In this document: positions 17,843 through 26,111 of the stretch, one piece after another | Numbering within the stretch: position 1 is the first letter of the stretch | Layout: each line of letters begins with the position of its first letter | Assembly (NCBI GenBank): GCA_947084935.1 | Contig: CAMTUH010000003.1 | Location: 124,001 to 188,000 of the forward strand | Origin: CAMTUH01 sp947084935 | Lineage (GTDB): Bacteria > Pseudomonadota > Gammaproteobacteria > Coxiellales > Coxiellaceae | Length of the DNA: 64,000 bases | Direction of reading: 5' to 3' | The notes under the pieces: generated by a model | Databases searched by the model: none | The model's input: only the letters and a program-made list of their open reading frames with translations | Told to the model about the DNA's origin: nothing | Position numbers and translations under genes: made by a program

Positions 17843-19450
17843 ATGGCAGAAGCCGTGCTGAAAATCCAAGACCTCACGGTTGCGTTTGGCACCGGTAAGA
17901 AGCGGCAGTTCGCTGTTTCGCATCTTAACGTGAATGTACAGCGCGGTCAGTGTCTGGGATTAGTAGGTGAATCGGGTAGCGGAAAAAGTTTAACGGCGTT
18001 GACGGTCATGCAATTATTGCCGTACGCTGCTGAAGTCAGTGATCGCAGCCACGTGTGGTGGAAAGGAAAAGATTTATTAAATTTTTCAGAAAAAGCGATG
18101 CGACGAATACGCGGACTGGAAATCGGTATGATTTTTCAAGACGCCATGTCCGCGTTGAATCCTGTGCTCACCATCGGTCAGCAGATGAATGAGATTTTAC
18201 GAAAAAAACAACGTCGTCGACTTCGTCAGCGGGCTTATGAATTATTCGAAGAGGTGGGGATTGATAATCCTGAGCGCTTGTATCGTTCGTACCCACACGA
18301 ATTATCCGGAGGAATGCGTCAACGCGCGATGATTGCCATCGCTTTATCGGGTGAACCCCAGATGATGATTGCCGATGAGCCAACCACAGCGCTGGACGTT
18401 ACGATTCAAGCGCAAATATTGACGCTATTAAATAAATTAAAAAGTCAGCGTAATATGGGCTTGTTGTTTATCAGTCATGATTTGGCAGTCGTGTCCGAAG
18501 TGGCCGACGAAATTTCCGTTTTAAAAGCAGGAAAATTGGTGGAACAAGCCGATCGACGCAGTTTTTTTCACAATCCACAGTCGGAATACAGTCGTCGATT
18601 ATTAGCGGCGATACCGCCACGGGAAGCGCGCCATGCTGTTGTCCCGAGCGCTCGAGACAACAGTCTACTGAATATAAAAAATTTGAAAGTATACTTCCCC
18701 ATTCGAAAAGGCATTTTGAAGCGCAAAGTCGGTGATGTTAAAGCCGTGGACGGCATTGATTTATCCTTATCGACTGGGAAAACACTTGCATTAGTGGGGG
18801 AATCCGGTTCGGGAAAAACGACAGCAGCAAAAACGGTTGTACGACTATTAAAAATCACGTCGGGCGATATTTTTTTTGATGGGAAAAATTTAACGACGTT
18901 GTCGCAGCGGAAAATGAAGCCCGTCCGAAGCGACATTCAAATGATTTTCCAAGATCCGTATTCCGCGTTAAATCCCCGTCGGTCCGTGGCGGACAGCATC
19001 GCAGAGGGAATGTCGACGCAAAAAATTATTCGTGGGCGAGCGGCACAATTGGCTCGTGTGGATGAATTATTAGAACAAGTCGGCTTGTCGCCTGATTGGA
19101 AATGGCGTTATCCGCATGAGTTTTCCGGAGGTGAGCGTCAGCGGATTTGTATCGCACGCGCGTTGGCCCTGAAGCCGAAATTATTAATTCTTGATGAGCC
19201 CACCAGCGCGCTCGACGTTTCGATACAAATGCAGGTGTTGAAATTACTTGAGCAGCTACAGCAAAAACATGAATTGGCTTATTTGCTGATTACGCACAAT
19301 TTGGGTGTTGTCGCTTATCTGGCGCACGACGTTGCCGTCATGAAAAAAGGCCAGATTGTCGAGCAGGGTCCAGCTGAGGTATTATTGCGAAGTCCGACGC
19401 ATCCGTACACAAAGAAACTGTTGGCTTCGATTCCTAAGATTGAGGAGTAA
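17843..19450 (+). CDS. ABC peptide importer ATPase, fused OppD-OppF type (YejF-like)
   Basis: The 535 residues carry two complete ABC cassettes in tandem. The first has Walker A GESGSGKSLTAL, signature LSGGMRQRAMI and Walker B MMIADEPTTALDV. The second starts near residue 270 with Walker A GESGSGKTTAAK, signature FSGGERQRICIARA and Walker B LLILDEPTSALDV. Both look competent for ATP hydrolysis. Fusion of the D and F subunits is typical of the Yej branch, which imports peptides and peptide-like compounds such as microcin C in E. coli. Amino acids are known to be important carbon sources for Coxiella, so the importer is plausibly central. Confidence 0.93.
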   Translation: MAEAVLKIQDLTVAFGTGKKRQFAVSHLNVNVQRGQCLGLVGESGSGKSLTALTVMQLLPYAAEVSDRSHVWWKGKDLLNFSEKAMRRIRGLEIGMIFQDAMSALNPVLTIGQQMNEILRKKQRRRLRQRAYELFEEVGIDNPERLYRSYPHELSGGMRQRAMIAIALSGEPQMMIADEPTTALDVTIQAQILTLLNKLKSQRNMGLLFISHDLAVVSEVADEISVLKAGKLVEQADRRSFFHNPQSEYSRRLLAAIPPREARHAVVPSARDNSLLNIKNLKVYFPIRKGILKRKVGDVKAVDGIDLSLSTGKTLALVGESGSGKTTAAKTVVRLLKITSGDIFFDGKNLTTLSQRKMKPVRSDIQMIFQDPYSALNPRRSVADSIAEGMSTQKIIRGRAAQLARVDELLEQVGLSPDWKWRYPHEFSGGERQRICIARALALKPKLLILDEPTSALDVSIQMQVLKLLEQLQQKHELAYLLITHNLGVVAYLAHDVAVMKKGQIVEQGPAEVLLRSPTHPYTKKLLASIPKIEE

Positions 19451-19455
19451 ACCGT

Positions 19456-20526
19456 ATGCAGGAAAAATCCGAAGATATTCTTTTTTCAGAAATCCCTGGA
19501 AAAAACGGCAATTTGGGACAAATTCTCCTGAATCGACCTAAAGCGCTCAATGCGTTAACGAATGATATGTGCTTCAAGATTCGTGAACAGTTAATCGCGT
19601 GGGAAAAATCGAACGCTATCAAAGCCGTCATCATTCGTGGTGCGGGAGACCGCGCGTTTTGTGCCGGAGGGGATATTCGCGCTATTTATCAACTCGACAA
19701 AAACGATCTCACGCCGGCAGAGAAATTTTTCAAAACTGAATATCGCATGAACGCGACTATTTTTCACTGTAAAAAAGCGTATATTTCTTTGCTGGACGGA
19801 ATCACGATGGGCGGTGGTGCCGGTATTTCCGTGCACGGATCTCATCGCGTGGCTACCGAACGACTGATGTTTGCCATGCCCGAAACCGGAATCGGCTTCT
19901 TTCCCGATATCGGTGCCGGATATTTTCTGTCACGCTGCAAAAATAAAATGGGTTATTATTTGGGATTAACGGGGGATCGCATTGGTGCGAGTGACGCGCG
20001 ATCGTTGGGCCTGGTTAACCACGTCGTGTCGAGTCAAAATTTAAATGAACTCGTTGACACGCTTGCAAAAGAAGCCTTCACGGCACGCGATCGTCAGCAC
20101 GTATCTTCAGTCATTAATTCATTTGCGGTAAAAACCGATCCTCCTCGACTTTCGAATTACGCGCAATCGATCGACGATTGTTTTTCTGCGGGTTCAGTCG
20201 AAGAAATCGTGGTTCGATTGGAAGAGCAGAATAATGAATGGAGTTTATCAACGATAAAAACGTTGCTGTCTAAGTCTCCCACCAGTTTAAAAGTGACCTT
20301 CAAACAACTGCACCAGGCGGAAGCGATGGATTTTGATGACATCATGCGTATGGAATATAACATCGCGTTACAATTCCTTCGGTCACCGGATTTTTTTGAA
20401 GGTGTGCGTGCGGCTGTCATTGATAAAGATCAAAATCCTCACTGGAAACCGAATAAATTAGACGAAGTAACACCCGAAATGGTCAATGCGTATTTCTCAA
20501 AAAAACAAGATTTGAATTCGATATAA
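19456..20526 (+). CDS. Enoyl-CoA hydratase/isomerase family, 3-hydroxyisobutyryl-CoA hydrolase-like
   Basis: A 356-residue crotonase-fold protein. The length and the motifs AFCAGGDIRAIYQ, MGGGAGISVHGSHRVATER and MPETGIGFFPDIGAGYFLSR are those of the 3-hydroxyisobutyryl-CoA hydrolase branch rather than short enoyl-CoA hydratases. That enzyme acts in valine breakdown, which would fit a position five bases behind a peptide importer, but substrate cannot be settled from sequence. The stop codon lies inside the terminator of the convergent gene. Confidence 0.85.
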   Translation: MQEKSEDILFSEIPGKNGNLGQILLNRPKALNALTNDMCFKIREQLIAWEKSNAIKAVIIRGAGDRAFCAGGDIRAIYQLDKNDLTPAEKFFKTEYRMNATIFHCKKAYISLLDGITMGGGAGISVHGSHRVATERLMFAMPETGIGFFPDIGAGYFLSRCKNKMGYYLGLTGDRIGASDARSLGLVNHVVSSQNLNELVDTLAKEAFTARDRQHVSSVINSFAVKTDPPRLSNYAQSIDDCFSAGSVEEIVVRLEEQNNEWSLSTIKTLLSKSPTSLKVTFKQLHQAEAMDFDDIMRMEYNIALQFLRSPDFFEGVRAAVIDKDQNPHWKPNKLDEVTPEMVNAYFSKKQDLNSI

Positions 20527-20554
20527 AAAAGGTGCCGGGATTTTGACCGGCACC
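20525..20554 (-). terminator. Rho-independent terminator of the Cys-rich secreted protein gene
   Basis: Read on the minus strand, GGTGCCGG (complement of 20547-20554) pairs perfectly with CCGGCACC (complement of 20531-20538) across an 8-base loop and runs into six Ts (20525-20530). It overlaps the last bases of the convergent hydratase gene. On the plus strand it lacks a T tract after the stem. Confidence 0.85.
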
Positions 20555-20570
20555 GTTGCAATCAACAACC

Positions 20571-20894
20571 TTATTTTTTGCAAGTGCATGCACCAAAGAA
20601 GCCGACATTGGCAAACAGTACTGAACTATTGCCATCCACTTGACACGTGGAACCGGGATTTACTGCTTCTTGGACGCTGTAGGTACAACCCGATTGGGCT
20701 GCTATCGAACAGTGCTCGTGTGCCTTAGCGGTACAGCTGGCTACATGGAGGCCGCATTTATCTCCGCCGACATTTTCTGCCGTAAATGCGAAGCCCATGC
20801 TGCACTCGTTGTTTACGGTGATGTCTGCTCTTGCAATCAGGCTGGTTGATAATGCTAGGAAACTGATTAATATCATTAAAATATGCTTTTTCAT
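20571..20894 (-). CDS. Small Cys-rich secreted protein
   Basis: A 107-residue protein with a clear signal peptide (MKKHILMILISFLALSTS, cleavage near ARA-DI). The mature part is about 84 residues with eight cysteines, including the terminal CTCKK, indicating a disulfide-stabilised fold in the periplasm or outside the cell. A strong ribosome-binding site (GGAAGAGGTGAG) precedes the ATG, and a textbook terminator follows, so it is a complete single-gene unit. No family is recognised. Confidence 0.75.
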   Translation of the reverse strand: MKKHILMILISFLALSTSLIARADITVNNECSMGFAFTAENVGGDKCGLHVASCTAKAHEHCSIAAQSGCTYSVQEAVNPGSTCQVDGNSSVLFANVGFFGACTCKK

Positions 20895-21039
20895 AACTCA
20901 CCTCTTCCTTTAGCGTTGATCCCTACTTAAAGTATAAGCATGGAATCGTAAAAAAGTTATGCAGTTTATGTGCGCCAGTGGAAGTAGAAGTCATACGGCG
21001 GCGCTTACAAGCCCTACAGAATAATCCTACAGGTAGGAG

Positions 21040-21113
21040 TGGCTATGGGTGGACTTGAACCACCGACCCCAGCATTATGAATGCTGTGCTCTAACCAACT
21101 GAGCTACATAGCC
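21040..21113 (-). tRNA. tRNA-Met (CAT), elongator type
   Basis: The minus-strand sequence folds as a cloverleaf: acceptor GGCTATG/CATAGCC, D arm AGCTCAGTTGGTTAGAGC, anticodon stem CAGCA/TGCTG with loop TTCATAA, and T arm with GGTTCAAGTCC. The 5' G1:C72 pair and A-U pairs are as in elongator tRNA-Met, not initiator. CCA is not encoded; the bases after the discriminator are CTC. The cca gene at 33.9 kb supplies it. Confidence 0.95.
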
Positions 21114-21162
21114 ATATGTTTCAATATGGGGGTTGCTATTTTTGCGGCAAAGGGACGCCCTG

Positions 21163-22257
21163 TCAAGCCACATTAAATCGAAACAGCATGACATCCCCAT
21201 CGCGTACCACGTAATCCTTTCCTTCCAGCCGCCACTTGCCGGCTTCTTTGGCGCCCTGCTCGCCTTTATAGCGAATAAAATCTTCATAGCCGATGACTTC
21301 GGCGCGAATGAACCCTTTTTCAAAGTCGCTGTGAATCACACCGGCTGCCTGAGGTGCGCTTGCGTTTTTCGGGCACGTCCACGCGCGGACTTCTTTGACG
21401 CCGGCGGTAAAATACGTAATTAATCCGAGTAACTCATAACCCGCGCGGATGACGCGATTTAATCCGGGTTCGTCTTGGCCGAGGCTTTTTAAGAATTCTT
21501 TCTGATCTTCGGGGGACAATTCAGCCAATTCGGATTCAATCGATGCACAAACAGGAACGACAACGGCCTTTTCTTTTTCAGCGAATTTTCGAATGTGATT
21601 GAGGTAAGGATTGTTTTCAAAACCGTCCTCGGCAACGTTGGCGATATACAAAGTAGGTTTTAATGTCAACAATTGATACGGCTGGAGTAACGCCAATTCT
21701 TCATCGCTCAACGATAAAGTTCGAGCCATTTTTCCGGCATCCAAATGGCTTTTTAATTTCTCACACAAAGACTGAGTTTCGCGCGCAATTTTATCTCCAG
21801 ACTTAACCTCTTTGGATAATTTCATTATTGCTTTATCCAAAGTCTCTAAATCCGCTAAAGCCAATTCGGTATTGATCACTTCGATATCGGAAATCGGATT
21901 AATTTTTCCAGAAACGTGCGTGACGTTCTCATTTTCGAAGCACCGCACCACGTGCGCAATGGCTTGTGTTTCGCGAATATTGGCGAGAAATTGATTACCC
22001 AGCCCTTCGCCCTTTGATGCGCCCGCGACCAGTCCGGCGATGTCGACGAATTTTACTGCGGTGGGTACGATTTGTTTTGGCTTCACGATAGCAGCGATAT
22101 TGTCAAGGCGTTGGTCGGGAACGGGAACGACGCCAATATTCGGATCAATAGTGCAAAACGGATAATTGGATGCTTCAACGCCCGCTTTTGTGAGTGCATT
22201 GAACAGCGTTGATTTTCCGACATTCGGAAGTCCTACGATACCACACTTAAATCCCAT
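21163..22257 (-). CDS. ychF: Ribosome-associated ATPase YchF
   Basis: YchF is an Obg-related P-loop protein that prefers ATP over GTP and binds ribosomes; it is linked to stress responses. The 364-residue length is standard. The G1 motif GLPNVGKSTLFN is at residues 8-19, followed by the family-specific SNYPFCTIDPN and DIAGLVAGASKGEGLGNQFL. The C-terminal TGS domain ends in the conserved KGFIRAEVI...GEQGAKEAGKWRLEGKDY. It overlaps pth by 11 bp, as part of the common rplY-pth-ychF order. Confidence 0.96.
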   Translation of the reverse strand: MGFKCGIVGLPNVGKSTLFNALTKAGVEASNYPFCTIDPNIGVVPVPDQRLDNIAAIVKPKQIVPTAVKFVDIAGLVAGASKGEGLGNQFLANIRETQAIAHVVRCFENENVTHVSGKINPISDIEVINTELALADLETLDKAIMKLSKEVKSGDKIARETQSLCEKLKSHLDAGKMARTLSLSDEELALLQPYQLLTLKPTLYIANVAEDGFENNPYLNHIRKFAEKEKAVVVPVCASIESELAELSPEDQKEFLKSLGQDEPGLNRVIRAGYELLGLITYFTAGVKEVRAWTCPKNASAPQAAGVIHSDFEKGFIRAEVIGYEDFIRYKGEQGAKEAGKWRLEGKDYVVRDGDVMLFRFNVA

Positions 22258-22837
22258 CGGTTTTCCCGTGTAATTCTTTCATAACTTTTTGAACTTCACC
22301 GCGCACTAAATCGGAAATCCAGGGCAAACACTCTTCGAATGATTTCAAAATATGTTCTCGATCGGATTGAGAGGGCTTGCTCAACACGTACGGCGTAACG
22401 CGATCTTTGTGTCCCGGATGTCCGATGCCGATGCGCAAGCGATAAAAATCGTGTGTGCCCAAGTGCTGAATAATATCGCGAAGACCGTTATGACCCGCGT
22501 GCCCACCGTTTTCTTTCAGACGTATTTTCCCGGCGGGAAAATCCAGCTCGTCGTGCGCCACGAGAATTTCTTTCGGTTCGATTTTGTAAAATCGAGCGAT
22601 TGCCGCAACGGCTTGCCCGCTTTCGTTCATGTACGTGGTGGGAATAAACAGGTAATACGGATGATCCTCAACGGCCGCTTTTGCAGCAAATCCCAGCAAT
22701 TTATTTTCTCTTTTTAGAGGCTGATTAATTTTTTCAGAAAGTTTTTGGACGAACCAAGCGCCAACGTTGTGGCGAGTCGCGGCATATTCTTCGCCAGGAT
22801 TACCGAGACCAACGATGAGTTTAATCCCATCTGGCAA
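22247..22837 (-). CDS. pth: Peptidyl-tRNA hydrolase
   Basis: Pth cleaves peptidyl-tRNAs that drop off ribosomes. The 196-residue protein has the catalytic GLGNPGEEYAATRHNVG, with the essential His in that stretch, LFIPTTYMNESGQAV, and AHDELDFPAGKIRLKENGGHAGHNGLR. The predicted start is a TTG at 22837 with AAGGAA about nine bases upstream. No ATG lies close to the conserved N-terminus, so a rare start codon is likely. It sits between rplY (six bases upstream) and ychF (11-bp overlap). Confidence 0.95.
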   Translation of the reverse strand: MPDGIKLIVGLGNPGEEYAATRHNVGAWFVQKLSEKINQPLKRENKLLGFAAKAAVEDHPYYLFIPTTYMNESGQAVAAIARFYKIEPKEILVAHDELDFPAGKIRLKENGGHAGHNGLRDIIQHLGTHDFYRLRIGIGHPGHKDRVTPYVLSKPSQSDREHILKSFEECLPWISDLVRGEVQKVMKELHGKTDGI

Positions 22838-22843
22838 GACAGG

Positions 22844-23587
22844 TTATTCCTTTTTCTCTTTTTCAGAAGCTGCGGCTTTTGCTTCAGCGGGCGCTTTTTC
22901 AGCAGCCGGAGCACCTTCTGCGGCTCCCTCACCCGATTCAGCGGCAGCTCCAGCAGCCAACGCAGCTTCAGCAGCCTCTGCTGCGAGGTCTTCTTTGCTG
23001 ACCTTCGGTACGTGGACGCTCACCATGGGAAGATTATGTTCTTCATCGAGTTTAGCGATGGTCAACTCAACGCCGGCGGGCAAAGGCAGATCTGAAAGAT
23101 GTAAAGTTTGATCCAGTTCTAGATGGGAAATATCCACTTCCAAGTATTCCGGTAAATCGGCCGGCAAACACTTGATTTTTACCTCACTGATTAAGTGGGA
23201 TACCACACCATTCCCGACTTTAACGCCGGGGCATTCTTCGCCGCCGAGGTAATGGATGGGGATTTCCATAATCAGTTTTTCATTGGCTTTAATTTGTTTG
23301 AAATCGATGTGCAAAATGTGCGGTTTGGTGTGGTGGCGAAGCAGGTCTTTAATAACGACTTTGTGCGATTCGCCATTCACCGTCAAGGTGATGATGTTCG
23401 TGAAAATAGCCTCGTTGCTCAGCGCTTTGGCGAGCTCGTTGTGGGCTAAGGTAATTGGCTGAGACGCTTGGCCGGAGGCATAGAGTATGCCCGGGACGAC
23501 GTTACCCGCGCGGCGCAGGCGGCGCACTTGGGTGGTGCCCATTTGGTTTCGCGGTTGGGCTTTGAGTTCAAAGCTTTGTCTGGCCAT
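22844..23587 (-). CDS. rplY: Ribosomal protein bL25, long (TL5/CTC) form
   Basis: bL25 binds 5S rRNA in the large ribosomal subunit. The protein is 247 residues, much longer than the 94-residue E. coli form. The N-terminal L25 domain (LKAQPRNQMGTTQVRRLRRAGNVVPGILYA) is followed by the CTC beta domain (PIHYLGGEECPGVKVGNGVVS). The last 50 residues are a low-complexity Ala/Glu/Lys-rich tail. GGAGAAGAACC before the ATG sets the start. The gene heads rplY-pth-ychF; a Fic gene separates it from prs. Confidence 0.95.
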   Translation of the reverse strand: MARQSFELKAQPRNQMGTTQVRRLRRAGNVVPGILYASGQASQPITLAHNELAKALSNEAIFTNIITLTVNGESHKVVIKDLLRHHTKPHILHIDFKQIKANEKLIMEIPIHYLGGEECPGVKVGNGVVSHLISEVKIKCLPADLPEYLEVDISHLELDQTLHLSDLPLPAGVELTIAKLDEEHNLPMVSVHVPKVSKEDLAAEAAEAALAAGAAAESGEGAAEGAPAAEKAPAEAKAAASEKEKKE

Positions 23588-23662
23588 GGTTCTTCTCCGG
23601 GAGCTTTTGAGAACCAGGGATTGTACTGGGGTTCGATCAAAAATGCTAGCCCATAAAAAGCC

Positions 23663-24709
23663 TTATATCTTTTTCCACTTGGCGTTTCGACCGGTGCCGA
23701 GCGATAGGAGTTTTTTTTCTTTTCGTAGGTTATCTAAAATATGCCTGATCATGGGTCGACTGACACCGGGGCATAAGTGAATGAGCTCGCCAATACCGAA
23801 TTCATTGGGCAAGCTATCAATCATCTCTAATACCCATCCCGTCTTCGATCCTTTTTCAAAATTTAAAACATGGACACGTTCATCTAATTCTTTATATCCC
23901 GCTATCAACAAACCGATGTTATATTCGATCCACGGCAGCAGGTGATGCTGTCCTTGATGCCATCCCCGAGAGACTGTATGGAGTATGGTGTAGTAAGATT
24001 CTTTGGTTTCTTCCACGAGGCGTTCATAACTGATGTATCGCGTTACATCGATATCCATTTTATGAAGCAATAATACCGTGAGTAATCTTGATATTCTCCC
24101 ATTGCCATCGGTAAAAGGATGGATGCAAAGAAAATCAAAAACAAAAGCAAACGTTATGATAAGTCTATCAATGGAATTCTGAATCCATAAGCGATTAAAT
24201 CGCTGACAGAGTTCGTGCATATAAGAAGGTGTTTCGACAGCGCTAATTGGCGTAAAGCGCGTAACCCAGTTTCCATCCGGCAATCGTTCTTCAATAATAT
24301 TATCTTTTTGTTTCCAACTTCCGCCATCGAGATCGGTAAATTTCAACAGATCTTTGTGCATCTTTAGTATTGTCTTGGGAGAAATCTCAAACTCTTGATA
24401 GCGATTATGTATCCGAGACAATACATCACGATAACCCAAAACTTGGGCTTCTGAACGGTTTTCAGGTTTTAGCTCTTTATTGAGAATTTTGTTGAGACGC
24501 TTGGGATCAACATTAATTCCTTCTATTCGATTCGAAGATTCACTGCTTTGGATGATCGCAATTTCTTTTAACGTTTTGATGAGTTGGGGGCGTTGATGCT
24601 GCAACAATGCTTGCTGGCCTTGGTACCGACCTAATCGACGCAAGGACTGAGACATCATGGTAAGGGGTACGGATTGTTGCTGAAGATATTCTTCATCCAG
24701 TGAGAACAC
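23663..24709 (-). CDS. Fic-domain protein (class II) with C-terminal helical/winged-helix part
   Basis: The 348 residues contain the full Fic active-site motif HPFTDGNGRISR near residue 195, needed for AMPylation of target hydroxyls. The N-terminal SSNRIEGIN fits the class II inhibitory helix (S/T)xxxE, so activity is expected to be self-restrained. The C-terminal 70 residues (IDSLPNEFGIGELIHLCPGVSRPMI) look like a small DNA-binding helical domain, common in Fic proteins of the DUF4172 type. The start is GTG 24709 with GAGGTG five bases upstream. It lies between prs and rplY, which are adjacent in many relatives. The target is unknown. Confidence 0.88.
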   Translation of the reverse strand: MFSLDEEYLQQQSVPLTMMSQSLRRLGRYQGQQALLQHQRPQLIKTLKEIAIIQSSESSNRIEGINVDPKRLNKILNKELKPENRSEAQVLGYRDVLSRIHNRYQEFEISPKTILKMHKDLLKFTDLDGGSWKQKDNIIEERLPDGNWVTRFTPISAVETPSYMHELCQRFNRLWIQNSIDRLIITFAFVFDFLCIHPFTDGNGRISRLLTVLLLHKMDIDVTRYISYERLVEETKESYYTILHTVSRGWHQGQHHLLPWIEYNIGLLIAGYKELDERVHVLNFEKGSKTGWVLEMIDSLPNEFGIGELIHLCPGVSRPMIRHILDNLRKEKKLLSLGTGRNAKWKKI

Positions 24710-24794
24710 GAGGGCACCTCAATGCCTAAAGCTTCATATTATCACGTTTATTATCACGTTGTTAGCCTTATTAGCCATTTGAATGGAGAGGGGG

Positions 24795-25754
24795 CTAATC
24801 CAAAAACATCGAGCTCACGGATTCTTTTTGGTTGATCCGCGAGATGGTTTCAGCGATGAGCTTGCTGAGTGAAATCTGTTTGATTTTGGGTGAAGAGGCC
24901 GCCTCGACTTGGAGGGGGATGGTATCCGTGACGATGAGTTCGCTGATGGGTGAGTCCATAATATTTGCCACCGCTTGGCCGGACAGCACGGGGTGGGTGC
25001 AGTAGGCCGATACCGTCGCTGCTCCCTTTTCTTTCAGCGCAGCGGCCGCGTGGCAGAGCGTCCCCGCCGTGTCCACAATGTCGTCCACAATCACGCAGTG
25101 GCGACCGTCAACATTCCCAATGACGTTCATGACTTCGGCTTGGTTCGGAGCGGGTCGGCGTTTATCAATAATTGCCAAATCGGAGTCATTTAAGCGCTTC
25201 GCGATGGCGCGTGCTCGAACCACACCCCCCACGTCCGGTGAGACGATCATGGGATCTTTCAGTTTTTCGAGCAAGCGGTATTCTTCCAGCGCTGTGATGC
25301 TGGCATAGATGTTATCGACCGGCATGTAAAAGAAGCCCTGAATTTGATCCGCGTGCAAGTCAACGGTAATCAAGCGAGAAAAACCAACGGCTTGCATCAT
25401 GTCGGCGATAACTTTTGAGCTGATGGGTACGCGGGAAGAGCGCACGCGTCGGTCCTGTCGTGCATACCCGAAATAAGGAACGACGGCCGTGATGCTGGAC
25501 GCCGAGGCACGGCGAAACGCATCGGCCATGAAAATGAGTTCCATGAGGTTTTCATTGACGGGATAGGCCGTGGATTGAATCAAATAAATGTCGCGCCCCC
25601 GGACATTTTCTTGAATTTCAATGCGAATTTCCCCATCGCTGAATCGCCCAACGTAGGCTTTACCAATGCTAGTATTCAATTCGACCGCCACTTGAGTCGC
25701 CAGATCGGCATTGGCGCTGCCGTGGAAAATGCGGATATCGTTGGTGTTTGACAC
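24795..25754 (-). CDS. prs: Ribose-phosphate pyrophosphokinase
   Basis: Prs makes PRPP from ribose 5-phosphate and ATP for nucleotide, histidine and NAD synthesis. The 319-residue protein shows RFSDGEIRIEIQENVRGRDIY, the ATP loop FGYARQDRR, and the PRPP-binding loop CVIVDDIVDTAGTL. The start is GTG 25754, preceded by AAGGG seven bases away. It lies downstream of tRNA-Gln on the same strand, as in other gammaproteobacteria, but a nested palindrome of about 140 bp separates the two. Confidence 0.96.
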   Translation of the reverse strand: MSNTNDIRIFHGSANADLATQVAVELNTSIGKAYVGRFSDGEIRIEIQENVRGRDIYLIQSTAYPVNENLMELIFMADAFRRASASSITAVVPYFGYARQDRRVRSSRVPISSKVIADMMQAVGFSRLITVDLHADQIQGFFYMPVDNIYASITALEEYRLLEKLKDPMIVSPDVGGVVRARAIAKRLNDSDLAIIDKRRPAPNQAEVMNVIGNVDGRHCVIVDDIVDTAGTLCHAAAALKEKGAATVSAYCTHPVLSGQAVANIMDSPISELIVTDTIPLQVEAASSPKIKQISLSKLIAETISRINQKESVSSMFLD

Positions 25755-25832
25755 GTCGTTTCCCTTGCAAGATAGCCGTTAGGCAAGCAAAAAGAGTGTA
25801 GCAGAAAGAATCGAGAGGGGGCAATGCAAGAA

Positions 25833-25973
25833 CTAGGCCTATCCTCAATTCGCTAGGCTGAGCCAGAATTCAGTGATTTATGAGCATCGCAGCATACACG
25901 ATAGTATGTGAGCAGCGAAGCGCAGAAAATCACTGAATTATGGCCAGCATAGTAGAATTGAGGATAGGCCTAG
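25833..25973. repeat. Nested palindromic element 1 (tRNA-Gln/prs spacer)
   Basis: The outer arms CTAGGCCTATCCTCAATTC (25833-25851) and their exact complement (25955-25973) are 19 bp and perfect. The inner arms AATTCAGTGATTT (25867-25879) and AAATCACTGAATT (25927-25939) are 13 bp and perfect. The core holds CGCAGAAAATCA and, just inside the outer arms, CGCTAGGC and GCATAGTAGAA. These four internal motifs recur in element 2 at 37750-37891, whose arms are entirely different in sequence. It lies three bases from the 3' end of tRNA-Gln. Confidence 0.9.
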
Positions 25974-25976
25974 GAG

Positions 25977-26048
25977 CTGGGGTGCTAGGATTCGAACCTA
26001 GGAATGCCGGGATCAAAACCCGGTGCCTTACCGCTTGGCGACACCCCA
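25977..26048 (-). tRNA. tRNA-Gln (TTG)
   Basis: The minus-strand cloverleaf starts TGGGGTGTCGCCAAGCGG and has anticodon stem CCGGG/CCCGG with loop TTTTGAT, giving anticodon TTG. The T arm contains GGTTCGAATCC, and the acceptor pairs with CACCCCA. CCA is not encoded. It precedes prs on the same strand, the conserved gammaproteobacterial position. Confidence 0.95.
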
Positions 26049-26111
26049 ATTCGAATGGGAGCCATGTTAGCAGTTTTTTATCTTCTGTCAAATCACTGAT
26101 AAAATGGAAAA

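Noticed and set aside
22745..23111. Long plus-strand frames opposite pth and rplY, one Ala/Ser-rich
   Set aside because: They are antisense shadows of the low-complexity Ala/Glu tail of bL25.
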